Shown: positions 51,182 to 59,903, numbered from the stretch's first letter. The stretch: DNA of 64,000 nucleotides from Lacrimispora sinapis (GCF_043633585.1 NZ_CP141832.1:2852001-2916000); one strand, 5' to 3'. The notes: generated from the sequence alone by a model not told the origin. Program-made: numbers and translations.

Positions 51182-51225
51182 GCAAAAAGAAAAAAAAAGC
51201 AAGCGAGTATCATACCCGCCTGCTT
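51182..51225 (-). terminator. Terminator after the sugar-ABC ATPase gene
   Basis: On the minus strand the arms AAGCAGGCGGGTAT and ATACTCGCTTGCTT pair fully if two G-U pairs are allowed, followed by a run of nine T. A strong intrinsic terminator. Confidence 0.88.
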
Positions 51226-51240
51226 AAAATTTCATATAAT

Positions 51241-52353
51241 TTAATTTAAAATAACAAGTTCTGTATCTTTGTCAAATACATGTACCTTGGATAAGTCAAG
51301 CGCAAGCTTAATGGTATCACCAGGTCTTGCAGTTGTACGAGGATTGACTCTTGCTGTAAAGTTTGAATCATCAACATCAAAGTATAAATAAACTTCTGCA
51401 CCTAATAACTCATAAACTCTGATAGTTGCGTCAATGATACTGGTAGGAGAAGCTGCAAGGAATGCTTCTTCATCGTGTAAATCTTCCGGACGGATTCCCA
51501 GAATTACACTCTTACCAACATATCCGGCACCCTCTAATTTTTTCGCTTTTGACTCTGGGAGCGCAATTGTATTGCCGCCGAATGTAAGTGTTACATCACT
51601 TCCGCTTTTAGCAACCTTTGCTTCAATTAAGTTCATCTGAGGAGCACCGATAAATCCGGCAACAAACTTGTTGCCTGGCTTATCGTATAAGTTCTGAGGA
51701 GAGTCAACCTGCTGGATAATGCCGTCCTTCATAACTACGATTCTGGTACCAAGTGTCATAGCCTCTGTCTGATCATGTGTTACGTAGATAATAGTAGCCT
51801 GAAGTCTCTGATGTAATTTAGAGATCTCAATACGCATCTGGCCTCTCAGCTTGGCATCAAGGTTTGATAACGGCTCATCCATAAGGAATACTTTAGGATT
51901 ACGTACAATGGCACGTCCCATGGCCACACGCTGTCTCTGTCCGCCGGATAATGCCTTCGGCTTACGGTCTAACAGATGCTCCAGGTCAAGAATTCTTGCT
52001 GCTTCATGAACCAGCTTTTCGATCTCTTCCTTTGGAGTCTTTCTGAGTTTCAGACCAAATGCCATATTATCGTACACGGACATGTGTGGATAAAGAGCAT
52101 AGTTCTGGAATACCATTGCAATATCTCTGTCCTTAGGCTCCACATCATTCATTAATTTCCCATCAATGTAAAGTTCCCCAGAGGTAATATCTTCCAGACC
52201 TGCAATCATACGAAGAGTGGTAGACTTTCCGCATCCGGATGGTCCTACAAAAATAACAAATTCTTTATCCGCGATATCCAAATTAAAATCTTTTACTGCC
52301 TCAAACCCATTTGGATATCTTTTGACAATGTTCTTTAATGATAAACTAGCCAT
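51241..52353 (-). CDS. Sugar ABC transporter ATP-binding protein (UgpC/MsmX type)
   Basis: 370 residues. GPSGCGKSTTLRMIAGLED, Q-loop NYALYPHMSVYDN, signature LSGGQRQRVAMGRAI, Walker B VFLMDEPLSNLDAKLR, and a C-terminal TOBE region (about 240-370). It has no permease or binding-protein gene beside it. In Firmicutes such MsmX/UgpC proteins serve many sugar transporters encoded elsewhere. Codon bias suggests high expression. Confidence 0.93.
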   Translation of the reverse strand: MASLSLKNIVKRYPNGFEAVKDFNLDIADKEFVIFVGPSGCGKSTTLRMIAGLEDITSGELYIDGKLMNDVEPKDRDIAMVFQNYALYPHMSVYDNMAFGLKLRKTPKEEIEKLVHEAARILDLEHLLDRKPKALSGGQRQRVAMGRAIVRNPKVFLMDEPLSNLDAKLRGQMRIEISKLHQRLQATIIYVTHDQTEAMTLGTRIVVMKDGIIQQVDSPQNLYDKPGNKFVAGFIGAPQMNLIEAKVAKSGSDVTLTFGGNTIALPESKAKKLEGAGYVGKSVILGIRPEDLHDEEAFLAASPTSIIDATIRVYELLGAEVYLYFDVDDSNFTARVNPRTTARPGDTIKLALDLSKVHVFDKDTELVILN

Positions 52354-52620
52354 TTACTGATCCTCCTAAAAATATAATGTATATTCTCTAGTCGGAACCT
52401 GCAGCCCCCACAGCTACGGCCCCCATTTCTTAAAATAATCATACATGAATTAATTTTTATTTACCATATTGTTATTTACCAAAATCCATTTGGGCCTTTT
52501 GGCTAAATTGTATAACCAGTAAAAAAACTGACTGAAACGTCAAAATAACAAAAGTTGGCCTTGGCCATTTCTGTCTATATTCGATAGTGTATGATAATTC
52601 TCACCCATATTTAGTAAAAA
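52354..52620. other. Leader and promoter region of the sugar-ABC ATPase gene
   Basis: About 270 bases, AT-rich, with a GC-rich patch (52400-52425) close to the gene. Several -10-like boxes exist but none is well spaced from a -35. AGGAGG lies before ATG. No known riboswitch was recognised. Confidence 0.3.
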
Positions 52621-52623
52621 ACT

Positions 52624-52658
52624 ACAAGGCGGTGTCGAAATATTCGGCACCGCCTTGT
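52624..52658. terminator. Terminator after the methyltransferase gene
   Basis: ACAAGGCGGTG / CACCGCCTTGT stem with a CGA/TCG extension; on the minus strand it is followed by TAGTTTTTT. It also has T-rich sequence on the plus side. Confidence 0.85.
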
Positions 52659-52674
52659 GTATTTTTATGTCATT

Positions 52675-53259
52675 TTATTGTTTTTTCAAAAGAACGTTTA
52701 ACCAACGTACGTCAGAATGACCAGAACGAACGTCATCGGTTTGCCAAAGCTTTAAGATCTCAAAACGGCCATTATCCCTTAAAAGCTCTGTCATGGACTC
52801 CTCCGTAAAATCACTGAAATACCGTTTGCCCCGAAACCCTTCAAAATCCCCAAGCTTATATGACATATAAAGGATCCCGTTGTCATTTAAGGCCCTTGCT
52901 ATTTTTGTAAGAATGTCCGACAGTTCCTTTTTGGGAGTATGAAGTAATGATGCGCATGCCCAGATTCCATCGAAAACGTTGTCAAAATCCATTTCCTCAT
53001 ATGTCATCTGCAGCACTTCCAGACCAGTATGGATCTCTGCCAGCTTGCACATCTCCTCAGATGCATCAAGAGGCGTCACGTCATACCCCAGGTCATAGAA
53101 CGTCAGACTGTCTCTGCCTGATCCGCAGCCTAAATCCAGGATGGTGTCCCCCTCATTCAGCAGACTTGTAAATTCCTTCATGATCTCTGACATGTCCTGA
53201 TTTACAGTTTCTTCAAATTCCTTTGCCGCATACTTATTATAATAGTCTATCGAGTCCAA
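52675..53259 (-). CDS. Class I SAM-dependent methyltransferase
   Basis: 194 residues. Motif I ILDLGCGSGRDSLTF, the acidic LDASEEMCKLAE, GIWACASLLHTPKKEL and a C-terminal LNVLLKK are typical of the small Methyltransf_25-type enzymes. The substrate is not indicated. It follows cvfB by 28 bases, so co-transcription is likely. Confidence 0.88.
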   Translation of the reverse strand: MDSIDYYNKYAAKEFEETVNQDMSEIMKEFTSLLNEGDTILDLGCGSGRDSLTFYDLGYDVTPLDASEEMCKLAEIHTGLEVLQMTYEEMDFDNVFDGIWACASLLHTPKKELSDILTKIARALNDNGILYMSYKLGDFEGFRGKRYFSDFTEESMTELLRDNGRFEILKLWQTDDVRSGHSDVRWLNVLLKKQ

Positions 53260-53287
53260 AATAATCCTCCTGTTATCTACTTACCCG

Positions 53288-54127
53288 CTATTTAATCTTT
53301 TCAATCTTATTTTCTGCTATTTTAACTTTTCCTTCTTTTAAAAGATGGCCTATGGCACGCTTAAAAGCATTCTTGCTCATAGAAAACTCCCGCTTGATGA
53401 TTTCCGGATCTGCCTTATCCGTAAATGGCAGACAGCCTTCAAACTGGCTTTCAATAATTTCAAGCACCCGCTCAGAATCTGCATTCATCTGAATATGAGC
53501 CTTCTGTCTTGGACTTAAATCCAGCTTCCCATCTTCTCGCACCTTGGTCACCCGTGCAGTCACTTCATCGCCTTCCCGGTAATTTTCAAAAAATTCTTTT
53601 CGGGGAATCAAACCATAATACTTATTATCCACCGCAACAAATGCACCAAGGGTTTCGTTGATCTCATAGATAATTCCAGTTACCTGATCGTCCTTTTTAT
53701 AAGGAGACTCATTGCTCAAGTGAGAATACACCCGCATGGTGGCAGCCAGACGTTTACTTTTATCAATGTACAAGGCAACCAGTACCTGCTCGCCCTGGCG
53801 GACCTTGTGAGTCTGTTCCTTAAATGGCAGAAGCAGATCCTTTTCAAGTCCCATGTCAAGAAATGCGCCGATTTTACCCACTTCTTTTACATTAAGTACT
53901 GCAGTTTCTCCCACCTTGAGTTTGGGTTCTGCTGTTGTTGCAATCAGACGGTCCTCAGAATCCTTATAAATAAAAACATCAATTCTGTCTCCCGGTCCTG
54001 TACCCTCCGGTACCTGTTTTTTGGGAAGAAGCACGGATGATTCTCCGTCAGCCTCTTCTCCCAAGTAAACGCCGAACTCTTTGACCCTCTGTACGACCAG
54101 GGTCTGCATCTTTCCTAATTCTATCAT
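53288..54127 (-). CDS. S1-domain RNA-binding protein (CvfB-like)
   Basis: 279 residues. Several S1-type OB segments (VQRVKEFGVYLGEEADGESSVLLPKKQVP, VGKIGAFLDMGLEKDLLLPFKEQ, ITGIIYEINETLGAFVAVDNKYYGLIPRKE) and a C-terminal winged helix (about 215-279, SKNAFKRAIGHLLKEGKVKIAENKIEKIK). CvfB binds RNA and affects virulence and stress gene expression in staphylococci. Here it is a conserved housekeeping RNA-binding protein. It lies one base from the thioesterase gene. Confidence 0.9.
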   Translation of the reverse strand: MIELGKMQTLVVQRVKEFGVYLGEEADGESSVLLPKKQVPEGTGPGDRIDVFIYKDSEDRLIATTAEPKLKVGETAVLNVKEVGKIGAFLDMGLEKDLLLPFKEQTHKVRQGEQVLVALYIDKSKRLAATMRVYSHLSNESPYKKDDQVTGIIYEINETLGAFVAVDNKYYGLIPRKEFFENYREGDEVTARVTKVREDGKLDLSPRQKAHIQMNADSERVLEIIESQFEGCLPFTDKADPEIIKREFSMSKNAFKRAIGHLLKEGKVKIAENKIEKIK

Positions 54128-54128
54128 T

Positions 54129-54854
54129 TCATATCCTCTCTATTGTCCCCCGCAGCCAGATGACTGCATAAGCTGAACCTTCCCCGTCACACAAAGAAAC
54201 CGTATAGCCTTCCTTTGTCCGGCTGATGCGGGGATAAACTACATCTCCAAAGACTGCCGCTTTTTTATATTCCACTCTCAGTTCATGAACTTCCATTTCA
54301 TCTGGAAGAGCTTCCCTGGCAATCTCTACATACTTAGCATTGTTTACATGATGGTTTGTGTCAATATGATGTTTGCTAACCGTAACCGGTTCCAAAGCCA
54401 TATAATCATCCGGCACTTCAATCTTTCGGGGCGCATACTCCATGGACAGCTTTTTTTCCCAGCCATTCCCATACCCCCTGATGTCCTCCGGCTGAATTTT
54501 AACCGGACGGCCTTTTTTTGTATCAAACAGAAACCATACCGAATTGGCCCTTACCAGATACTCTCCATTCTTATCACATATGGTGAAATTTCGGTAGCCG
54601 TAAAATCCTTTAAAATCATAAGGCCAGGTACTGATAAGAATCTCTTCCCCAAGCACTGGGTAACGGTCCACCACAATCTGCCAGGAGGACAGCCACCATG
54701 CCTTGTGACATTTCATCAAGTAAGAAATCCCCAACCCGTTGTCTTCTGACTGAAAGGTTGAGCAATCCTGCAGATAATTCAAAATACCTGTCAATGTCAG
54801 TTTTCCATATTCATCAGTCTCACTGTAACGGACCCTGCTGCCGAAATTATACAT
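54129..54854 (-). CDS. Acyl-ACP thioesterase
   Basis: 241 residues from MYNFGSRVRYSETDEYG (start 54854 after AAGAGGTG; a codon at 54884 is also in frame). Two hotdog domains, about 1-130 and 145-241. The first has LTLTGILNYLQDCSTFQSEDNGLG and the second the catalytic-looking block HIDTNHHVNNAKYVEIA. It releases fatty acids from acyl carrier protein. First gene of the thioesterase-cvfB-methyltransferase set. Confidence 0.92.
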   Translation of the reverse strand: MYNFGSRVRYSETDEYGKLTLTGILNYLQDCSTFQSEDNGLGISYLMKCHKAWWLSSWQIVVDRYPVLGEEILISTWPYDFKGFYGYRNFTICDKNGEYLVRANSVWFLFDTKKGRPVKIQPEDIRGYGNGWEKKLSMEYAPRKIEVPDDYMALEPVTVSKHHIDTNHHVNNAKYVEIAREALPDEMEVHELRVEYKKAAVFGDVVYPRISRTKEGYTVSLCDGEGSAYAVIWLRGTIERI

Positions 54855-54994
54855 TCCACACCTCTTATCAAAATTATATAACATTATAAAGCATTTTTAT
54901 GCTCTTGTCCAGATAAACCAAAAACATCCTTCCTCCGCCTTATGCTGAATTCTATTAAAATTAAATTTTAAACAACACTATACCGTTTTTTACA

Positions 54995-55026
54995 AGCAAA
55001 AAACGGAACCTAACCAGGTTCCGTTT
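54995..55026 (-). terminator. Terminator after the first tRNA-Gln
   Basis: On the minus strand AAACGGAACC / GGTTCCGTTT stem with a 6-nt loop, followed by TTTTTTGC. Confidence 0.85.
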
Positions 55027-55032
55027 ACAAAC

Positions 55033-55104
55033 TGGGCTACAAGGATTCGAACCTTGAAAATGACGGAGTCAGAGTCCGTTGCCTTACCATTTGGCGATAG
55101 CCCA
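55033..55104 (-). tRNA. tRNA-Gln(CTG), copy 1
   Basis: 72-nt cloverleaf on the minus strand: acceptor TGGGCTA/TAGCCCA, anticodon stem ACGGA/TCCGT with loop CTCTGAC (anticodon CTG), T-arm AAGGTTCGAATCCTT. It differs from copy 2 by one extra T in the variable loop. Confidence 0.95.
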
Positions 55105-55121
55105 TCACTACAACGAGATTC

Positions 55122-55150
55122 ATTATACATGAAGTTACAAAATGTGTCAA
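55122..55150 (-). promoter_or_regulatory. Promoter of tRNA-Gln copy 1
   Basis: On the minus strand TTGACA (55150-55145), 17 bases, TATAAT (55127-55122). Confidence 0.85.
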
Positions 55151-55241
55151 GTATTTTTCCCAAATAATTCTAATCCGCTAAATTGGCAAAAAAATAGCTC
55201 TGATTTTCCGAATCATACGAAAAACCAAAGCGTCCAATAAC

Positions 55242-55312
55242 TGGGCTACAAGGATTCGAACCTTGAAATGACGGAGTCAGAGTCCGTTGCCTTACCATTT
55301 GGCGATAGCCCA
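55242..55312 (-). tRNA. tRNA-Gln(CTG), copy 2
   Basis: 71-nt cloverleaf, identical to copy 1 except for one fewer T in the variable loop. It has its own promoter. Confidence 0.95.
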
Positions 55313-55328
55313 TTAACACAACGAGTGT

Positions 55329-55357
55329 ATTATACTACTGAATATTCAATTGGTCAA
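55329..55357 (-). promoter_or_regulatory. Promoter of tRNA-Gln copy 2
   Basis: On the minus strand TTGACC (55357-55352), 17 bases, TATAAT (55334-55329). Confidence 0.82.
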
Positions 55358-55375
55358 GCATTATTTTAAATTTTT

Positions 55376-55405
55376 TATAAAAAACCGCCCTTTAAGAGGC
55401 GGTTT
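55376..55405 (-). terminator. Terminator overlapping the end of the RsgI-like gene
   Basis: AAACCGCC / GGCGGTTT stem includes the last three sense codons and the stop codon (55392-55394) of the gene, followed by TTTTTTAT on the minus strand. Confidence 0.8.
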
Positions 55406-56843
55406 CATTTTTAATCGTCTGTTCCTGTGAGGCAGGTTTTTGACTGCTGCTCTCCGTTTCTTCTGTTTGAGAAGTTTCTTCCCCGGGTCTGGTCGTCTGA
55501 TTAAGTTCGCTGGTTTCTTGAGGCTTCTCAGTTTCGTCACTCTCCTCCGGCTCTTCTATAACCGGATTCCCGATTACAGGGGTCTCAAAGACTCCTTTTA
55601 CCGTAGTCTGTTTTCCGATTTTAGGTGAGATTCCACCCAGAACAAAGGTATATTCCTGTCCTTGTGCCAATCCCGTCACACTTATTTCGCAATAATCCGA
55701 ATCCGTATCCGTAACCTTCGCAGAGTAAGTATTTCCATCATCATCTTTGACCGACACCGTAGGATTTTTCCATTTCACCTTTGTTTTAAAATACACCATC
55801 ACCGACCCATCCTCAAAATCAACATAATCAATCTTGATTTTATCCTTGGATACGACCTCCTGTTCCGAAGAAGATGCTTCTGCCGAAGGTGGAATTGTAA
55901 TTGCCGGGGGCTGTGTCTGAGTGGAATTGCTCTGTGCGGTTGTCTGGCTCTCAGTCTCCAAAGGCTGCTGCTCTGTTACTGGTTCTTCTGAGACATAAGT
56001 TTCCTCCTGGCTTTTTTCATTTGCAGCAGTTGAAGCAATCTTATGGTCTGAAGTAGTTTCCTCTGTGACTCCGGTCTTCCCGCCGACCGCATACGCACGC
56101 TCCGTTATGACTTTAGCAATCTCCTCCATGGTCATAGACGATAATTTCTTCATGTCGTTCATGGTTAAGGATGGATTCTGGGCGATCAGTTCTTTTAAAA
56201 AGTAGGCTTTTCCATAAGAAATTCCATACTGACCGGCCAATTCCTTCACATGATCCTCTTCAATCACCTGCTGATCGTATACAACCGCTTTTAACTGCCG
56301 TTCTTCCAGAGTACTCTGGATATCACTGACCACGGCAGAACGCAGGCTTTTGGCTTTTTTTACACTGTCATTGGCTACGGTAACCAATATGGCATTGTCC
56401 ATATCAGAGAGGTAACCATTGGTGACCATGGCGCCGATTACGGCATTCACCGCAACATTTAAATCCACGCCCTTTAAATCCATTGGCTGCATAATACTTT
56501 CAGCATCTTTATTCAAAGCCTTAGCAGACAATACCTTATTATGTCTGTTAACGGAAAGTTCCACGCTGGGATTGACATCAATTCCAATCACGGAATCCAC
56601 TCTGCCGTTCTGATACGAATAGGTTCCTCCAGCCAGGACAATCATGCAAAAACAGGCAGCTATCAAAGTTGCAATAACCTTCTGCCTGATAAAAAATGAC
56701 GGTGTGGCTGCACGCTCTTCCTGTTCCTGCGGTGTACTTAAATCAATGCGTTCCAGAACATCAGGAACCAAATCCCGGGTGGCAGACTTTAAGCAGGCTT
56801 CGATCTGTTGTCTATTCAATTGTCTGCGGTCTGATTGATTCAT
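55392..56843 (-). CDS. RsgI-like membrane anti-sigma factor
   Basis: 483 residues. Cytoplasmic 1-52, TM about 53-74, then an RsgI-type extracellular domain starting VIGIDVNPSVELSVNRHNKVL; the DVNPSV site (Asn 91-Pro 92) is the conserved place where RsgI proteins self-cleave. A Glu/Thr/Gln/Ser-rich linker (about 265-330) leads to a beta-rich domain (about 335-430, KIDYVDFEDGSVMVYFKTKVKW...) resembling fibronectin III, and an acidic tail. It should hold the sigma factor encoded just upstream (8-base gap) until an outside signal triggers cleavage. Confidence 0.85.
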   Translation of the reverse strand: MNQSDRRQLNRQQIEACLKSATRDLVPDVLERIDLSTPQEQEERAATPSFFIRQKVIATLIAACFCMIVLAGGTYSYQNGRVDSVIGIDVNPSVELSVNRHNKVLSAKALNKDAESIMQPMDLKGVDLNVAVNAVIGAMVTNGYLSDMDNAILVTVANDSVKKAKSLRSAVVSDIQSTLEERQLKAVVYDQQVIEEDHVKELAGQYGISYGKAYFLKELIAQNPSLTMNDMKKLSSMTMEEIAKVITERAYAVGGKTGVTEETTSDHKIASTAANEKSQEETYVSEEPVTEQQPLETESQTTAQSNSTQTQPPAITIPPSAEASSSEQEVVSKDKIKIDYVDFEDGSVMVYFKTKVKWKNPTVSVKDDDGNTYSAKVTDTDSDYCEISVTGLAQGQEYTFVLGGISPKIGKQTTVKGVFETPVIGNPVIEEPEESDETEKPQETSELNQTTRPGEETSQTEETESSSQKPASQEQTIKNETAS

Positions 56844-56851
56844 ATCAAAGC

Positions 56852-57430
56852 CTACTCCTCTCTCAAGTAATTTTCCAGTTTTTTCATAGCACGGTTATAT
56901 CTGGAAAGAGCTGTTGCCAAAGGGATCTTTAAGTTTGAAGCGATTTCTCTGTGCTTCATACCTGCCGAGGTATGGAGCAGAACAATCTCCCGCTCTTCTT
57001 CCTTCAGAATATTGAGTGCAGCAAGAAGCACCATCTTATCCGCCGCCATCTCTATCTCCTGGCAGACTTCACCTGTCTCCATCCCCGTCAAATCATCTAA
57101 AGCAACATCAGAATCATGCTTTTGTTCCCGAAACTTCATGTAACAAAGATTCCGCGCAATCGTAAACATCCATGCCAAGGGCTTTCCATGGGACTTATAG
57201 CTTTTGGCCGAAGTCCAGATTTTTAAGTAAGCTTCCTGCATGATTTCCTCTGCATCCTGAGGGTTCTTTATAATGGACAGAATAAAACTGTACATGTTAC
57301 GATCCGTATTCTGATATAGCTGCCGGAAGGCCTCCTGGTCCCCATCTGCGACTTTATTAAGAAGTTTTTCGTCGCTTAAACGGCCGTAATCTTCAGGCCC
57401 GTCAAGGCTCATCAATCCCATAAAAAGCAT
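56852..57430 (-). CDS. RNA polymerase sigma factor, ECF-like
   Basis: 192 residues. Region 2: DQEAFRQLYQNTDRNMYSFILSIIKNPQDAEEIMQEAYLKIWTSAKSYKSHGKPLAWMFTIARNLCYMKFREQ (about 33-105). Region 4: LLAALNILKEEEREIVLLHTSAGMKHREIASNLKIPLATALSRYNRAMKKLENYL (about 132-188). No region 3 or 1.1. It is followed by an RsgI-type anti-sigma factor; RsgI usually pairs with SigI-type factors, but here the sigma factor has an ECF layout. The regulon is unknown, possibly wall or polysaccharide genes. Confidence 0.92.
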   Translation of the reverse strand: MLFMGLMSLDGPEDYGRLSDEKLLNKVADGDQEAFRQLYQNTDRNMYSFILSIIKNPQDAEEIMQEAYLKIWTSAKSYKSHGKPLAWMFTIARNLCYMKFREQKHDSDVALDDLTGMETGEVCQEIEMAADKMVLLAALNILKEEEREIVLLHTSAGMKHREIASNLKIPLATALSRYNRAMKKLENYLREE

Positions 57431-57506
57431 GGTTCCGATTTCCTTTCTATTTAGTTAATGCGGATTACTGTCATCTTATTGCATAATATGGAAAATTTTT
57501 ATTCCC

Positions 57507-58685
57507 TTATTTTTCCACACCAAAACCGCTTTCAGCTGTTATGACCAGACAGCACCGTTTATCCGTCTCAGTTACTTTATTTATAATTTCTTCCTTCAAT
57601 TGTTCTCTTTTCTTTTTGTCATACTCACGTGGAAATACCAGATCAAAAATCAGATTGATCTGATTTTCACCATCAGTCAGCCGGAAATCATGAAATGAAA
57701 TTCTGGTATCGATTCCATGAATCACATTTTCCAGCATGGTGCCAAATTCCATAACTCTGGAATTTTTTGTCTCCACCGGGTCCATATGAATTACCAGGAA
57801 TATCCCAAATTTTTTCAAAGCCTCTCTTTCAATCCGGTCAATAATCTCATGAGAAATTTCCACATTCACATCATTGGGAACTTCCGCATGAATTGATGCC
57901 ATACTCCTGGAAGGGCCATAATTGTGGACAATTAAATCATGACTGCCAATAATTCCATCGTAGCTTTCCACAAATTCTGTTATCGCACGATAAAGCTTTG
58001 GATCAATGGGTTCGCCAATGAGTGGGGTTAGCGTTTCTTTTGCAATGTTGACCCCTGCCCACATAACAACCACAGATACCACCAGGCCCACGATTCCGTC
58101 AATGTTAAGCCCCCATATGCCGTATATACCAACCGATAGAATCGTTGCAGAAGTAGTGATAACATCCCCCAGAGAATCTGCTGCCGTAGCCTTCATGACC
58201 GAAGACTGAATCCTATGTCCCAGCGTGCGGTTAAAAAATCCAAGCCAAAGCTTCACACAAACAGACAATAGCAAAATAACTATGGTTATCATCTTAAACG
58301 ACATTTCTTCGGGATGAAGAATTTTCCCCACAGAAGTTTTAAACAGGGAAAATCCCACTTGTATAACCAAAAATGCCACGATAAAAGCAGCAATGTATTC
58401 CACCCTTCCATGACCAAAGGGATGATCCTCATCAGCAGGCTTCCCCGCCATTTTAACTCCGATAAAACCTATGATAGAAGAAGCTGCATCCGATAAATTG
58501 TTAAATGCATCTGCCATGACTGAAATACTGTTGACCAAAAGACCTGCGAAAAACTTGGCACAAAAAAGCAAAATATTGCAGCAAATTCCAACCGTACTGG
58601 CCATTAGACCATACCTTGTGCGTACCTGAACATCTTCCGTATTTTTGTAATCCTTAACAAAAGCCCTTACCAAAAATTCAGTCAT
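57507..58685 (-). CDS. Cation diffusion facilitator family metal exporter
   Basis: 392 residues, six membrane helices in the first 210. Metal sites: VMADAFNNLSDAASSIIG (DxxxD) and AADSLGDVITTSATI. FGHGRVEYIAAF is the family signature, and the C-terminal cytoplasmic domain (about 215-300) has IVHNYGPSRSMASIHAEVPNDVNVEISHEIIDRIE. It exports Zn, Mn, Fe or similar in exchange for protons. The C-terminus is longer than usual by about 80 residues. Confidence 0.92.
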   Translation of the reverse strand: MTEFLVRAFVKDYKNTEDVQVRTRYGLMASTVGICCNILLFCAKFFAGLLVNSISVMADAFNNLSDAASSIIGFIGVKMAGKPADEDHPFGHGRVEYIAAFIVAFLVIQVGFSLFKTSVGKILHPEEMSFKMITIVILLLSVCVKLWLGFFNRTLGHRIQSSVMKATAADSLGDVITTSATILSVGIYGIWGLNIDGIVGLVVSVVVMWAGVNIAKETLTPLIGEPIDPKLYRAITEFVESYDGIIGSHDLIVHNYGPSRSMASIHAEVPNDVNVEISHEIIDRIEREALKKFGIFLVIHMDPVETKNSRVMEFGTMLENVIHGIDTRISFHDFRLTDGENQINLIFDLVFPREYDKKKREQLKEEIINKVTETDKRCCLVITAESGFGVEK

Positions 58686-58709
58686 AGTTCTCCCTTTCTG
58701 ACTTTTCCT

Positions 58710-59456
58710 TTATTCCTTATAATACACCTTTTCCAAAAAGAGTCCCTCCGGCGGTGCCGTAAATCCAGCTTGACTCCGGTCCAGGGCAGCTAAAATATGC
58801 TTTATCTCATCCGGCTTTCTTTTTCCCTCTCCCACTTCAATTAATGTCCCCGTAAGGATCCGAACCATATTATACAAAAACCCGTTTCCCGTAAAACGGA
58901 TCAATAGACGGCTCCCATCTTGTTCAAATTCTATATTCTTTATTGTTCGGACTGCAGATTTTTTCATTTTTTTGTTTGCACAAAAACTTCTAAAATCATG
59001 TTCCCCAATAAGCAGAGAGGCTCCAAGCTTCATTGCCTCTACATTAAGGGATTTTCCTAAACCATAAATATATTTTCGCTCAAATACCGGTTTCTTATCA
59101 GCGGTTTCGATCCGGTATAAATATGTCTTTTCCTGGGCATTCAACCGGCTGTGAAACCTGTCATGAACACGCTCCACACGTTTTACGGAAATGTCCTCCG
59201 GCAGATACTGATTAAAATAATCTTTTATTTCACCTTCTGACAGATTTACATCTGCATGGAAATTTGCTACTTGAGCCAATGCGTGAACACCTGCATCCGT
59301 TCTCCCTGATCCATGGATTTCCAAAGGTTCTCCTGCCATCCGCTCCAAAATACGTTCTAATTTCTCCTGGATCGTACGATCCGTGTTTCCCTGCTTCTGC
59401 CATCCATCATAACGGGTGCCGTCATACTCCAGTATCATTCGATAATTTTTCAACAT
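58710..59456 (-). CDS. truA: tRNA pseudouridine(38-40) synthase
   Basis: 248 residues. YRMILEYDGTRYDGWQKQGNTDRTIQEKLE at the start, the catalytic aspartate in GSGRTDAGVHALAQVANF, and FTGNGFLYNMVRILTGTLIEVGEGKR. It modifies the anticodon stem-loop of tRNA. Its start overlaps the VanZ-like gene by 35 bases if the first ATG is used; an internal ATG at 59438 also exists. Confidence 0.96.
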   Translation of the reverse strand: MLKNYRMILEYDGTRYDGWQKQGNTDRTIQEKLERILERMAGEPLEIHGSGRTDAGVHALAQVANFHADVNLSEGEIKDYFNQYLPEDISVKRVERVHDRFHSRLNAQEKTYLYRIETADKKPVFERKYIYGLGKSLNVEAMKLGASLLIGEHDFRSFCANKKMKKSAVRTIKNIEFEQDGSRLLIRFTGNGFLYNMVRILTGTLIEVGEGKRKPDEIKHILAALDRSQAGFTAPPEGLFLEKVYYKE

Positions 59457-59901
59457 GTAATTTCTCCATTCTTTTGCAGATTAAAAATACACCTCCTGCA
59501 AACAAGGTACCAAAAGCTATACCGGCACAATCCAGCCATACATCGGAAATCTGTCCAGAACGTCCTTTCACGAACAATTGAATAGTCTCATCCATAAACG
59601 GCACCAGATATCCTATAATAATATGAACAAACCAACGTTTTTCTGATTCTATTCCAATGGATTTTAAACATTCATAAAGCAAGACACCTAGCAACGCATA
59701 TTCCATAAAGTGCCCCATTTTACGAAGGACATGCTCAGTAAGCCAAAACGCCTCAACTCCAAAAGTACTGAAAAATCCATGAATCAGTTTCAGCATTTTC
59801 CCGCTGTCCTCTGATGAAACTTCTGCAACCTTCATCGAATTAGAATAAATAAACAGAATATATAGGATGACAGTCAGAATCCATACATATTTTTTCTTCA
59901 T
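59422..59901 (-). CDS. VanZ-like membrane protein
   Basis: 159 residues with about four helices. WILTVILYILFIYSNSM at the start, then the VanZ-family pattern LTEHVLRKMGHFMEYALLGVLLYEC and FMDETIQLFVKGRSGQISDVWLDCAGIAFGTL. VanZ of enterococci gives low-level teicoplanin resistance, but most family members have unknown housekeeping roles and no van genes are nearby. It lies 2 bases from the aminotransferase gene. Confidence 0.88.
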   Translation of the reverse strand: MKKKYVWILTVILYILFIYSNSMKVAEVSSEDSGKMLKLIHGFFSTFGVEAFWLTEHVLRKMGHFMEYALLGVLLYECLKSIGIESEKRWFVHIIIGYLVPFMDETIQLFVKGRSGQISDVWLDCAGIAFGTLFAGGVFLICKRMEKLHVEKLSNDTGV

Positions 59902-59903
59902 AT

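Noticed and set aside
59422..59901. VanZ-like gene as glycopeptide resistance
   Set aside because: Only family-level resemblance; no vanA/vanB-type genes are nearby and most VanZ-like proteins are not resistance determinants.
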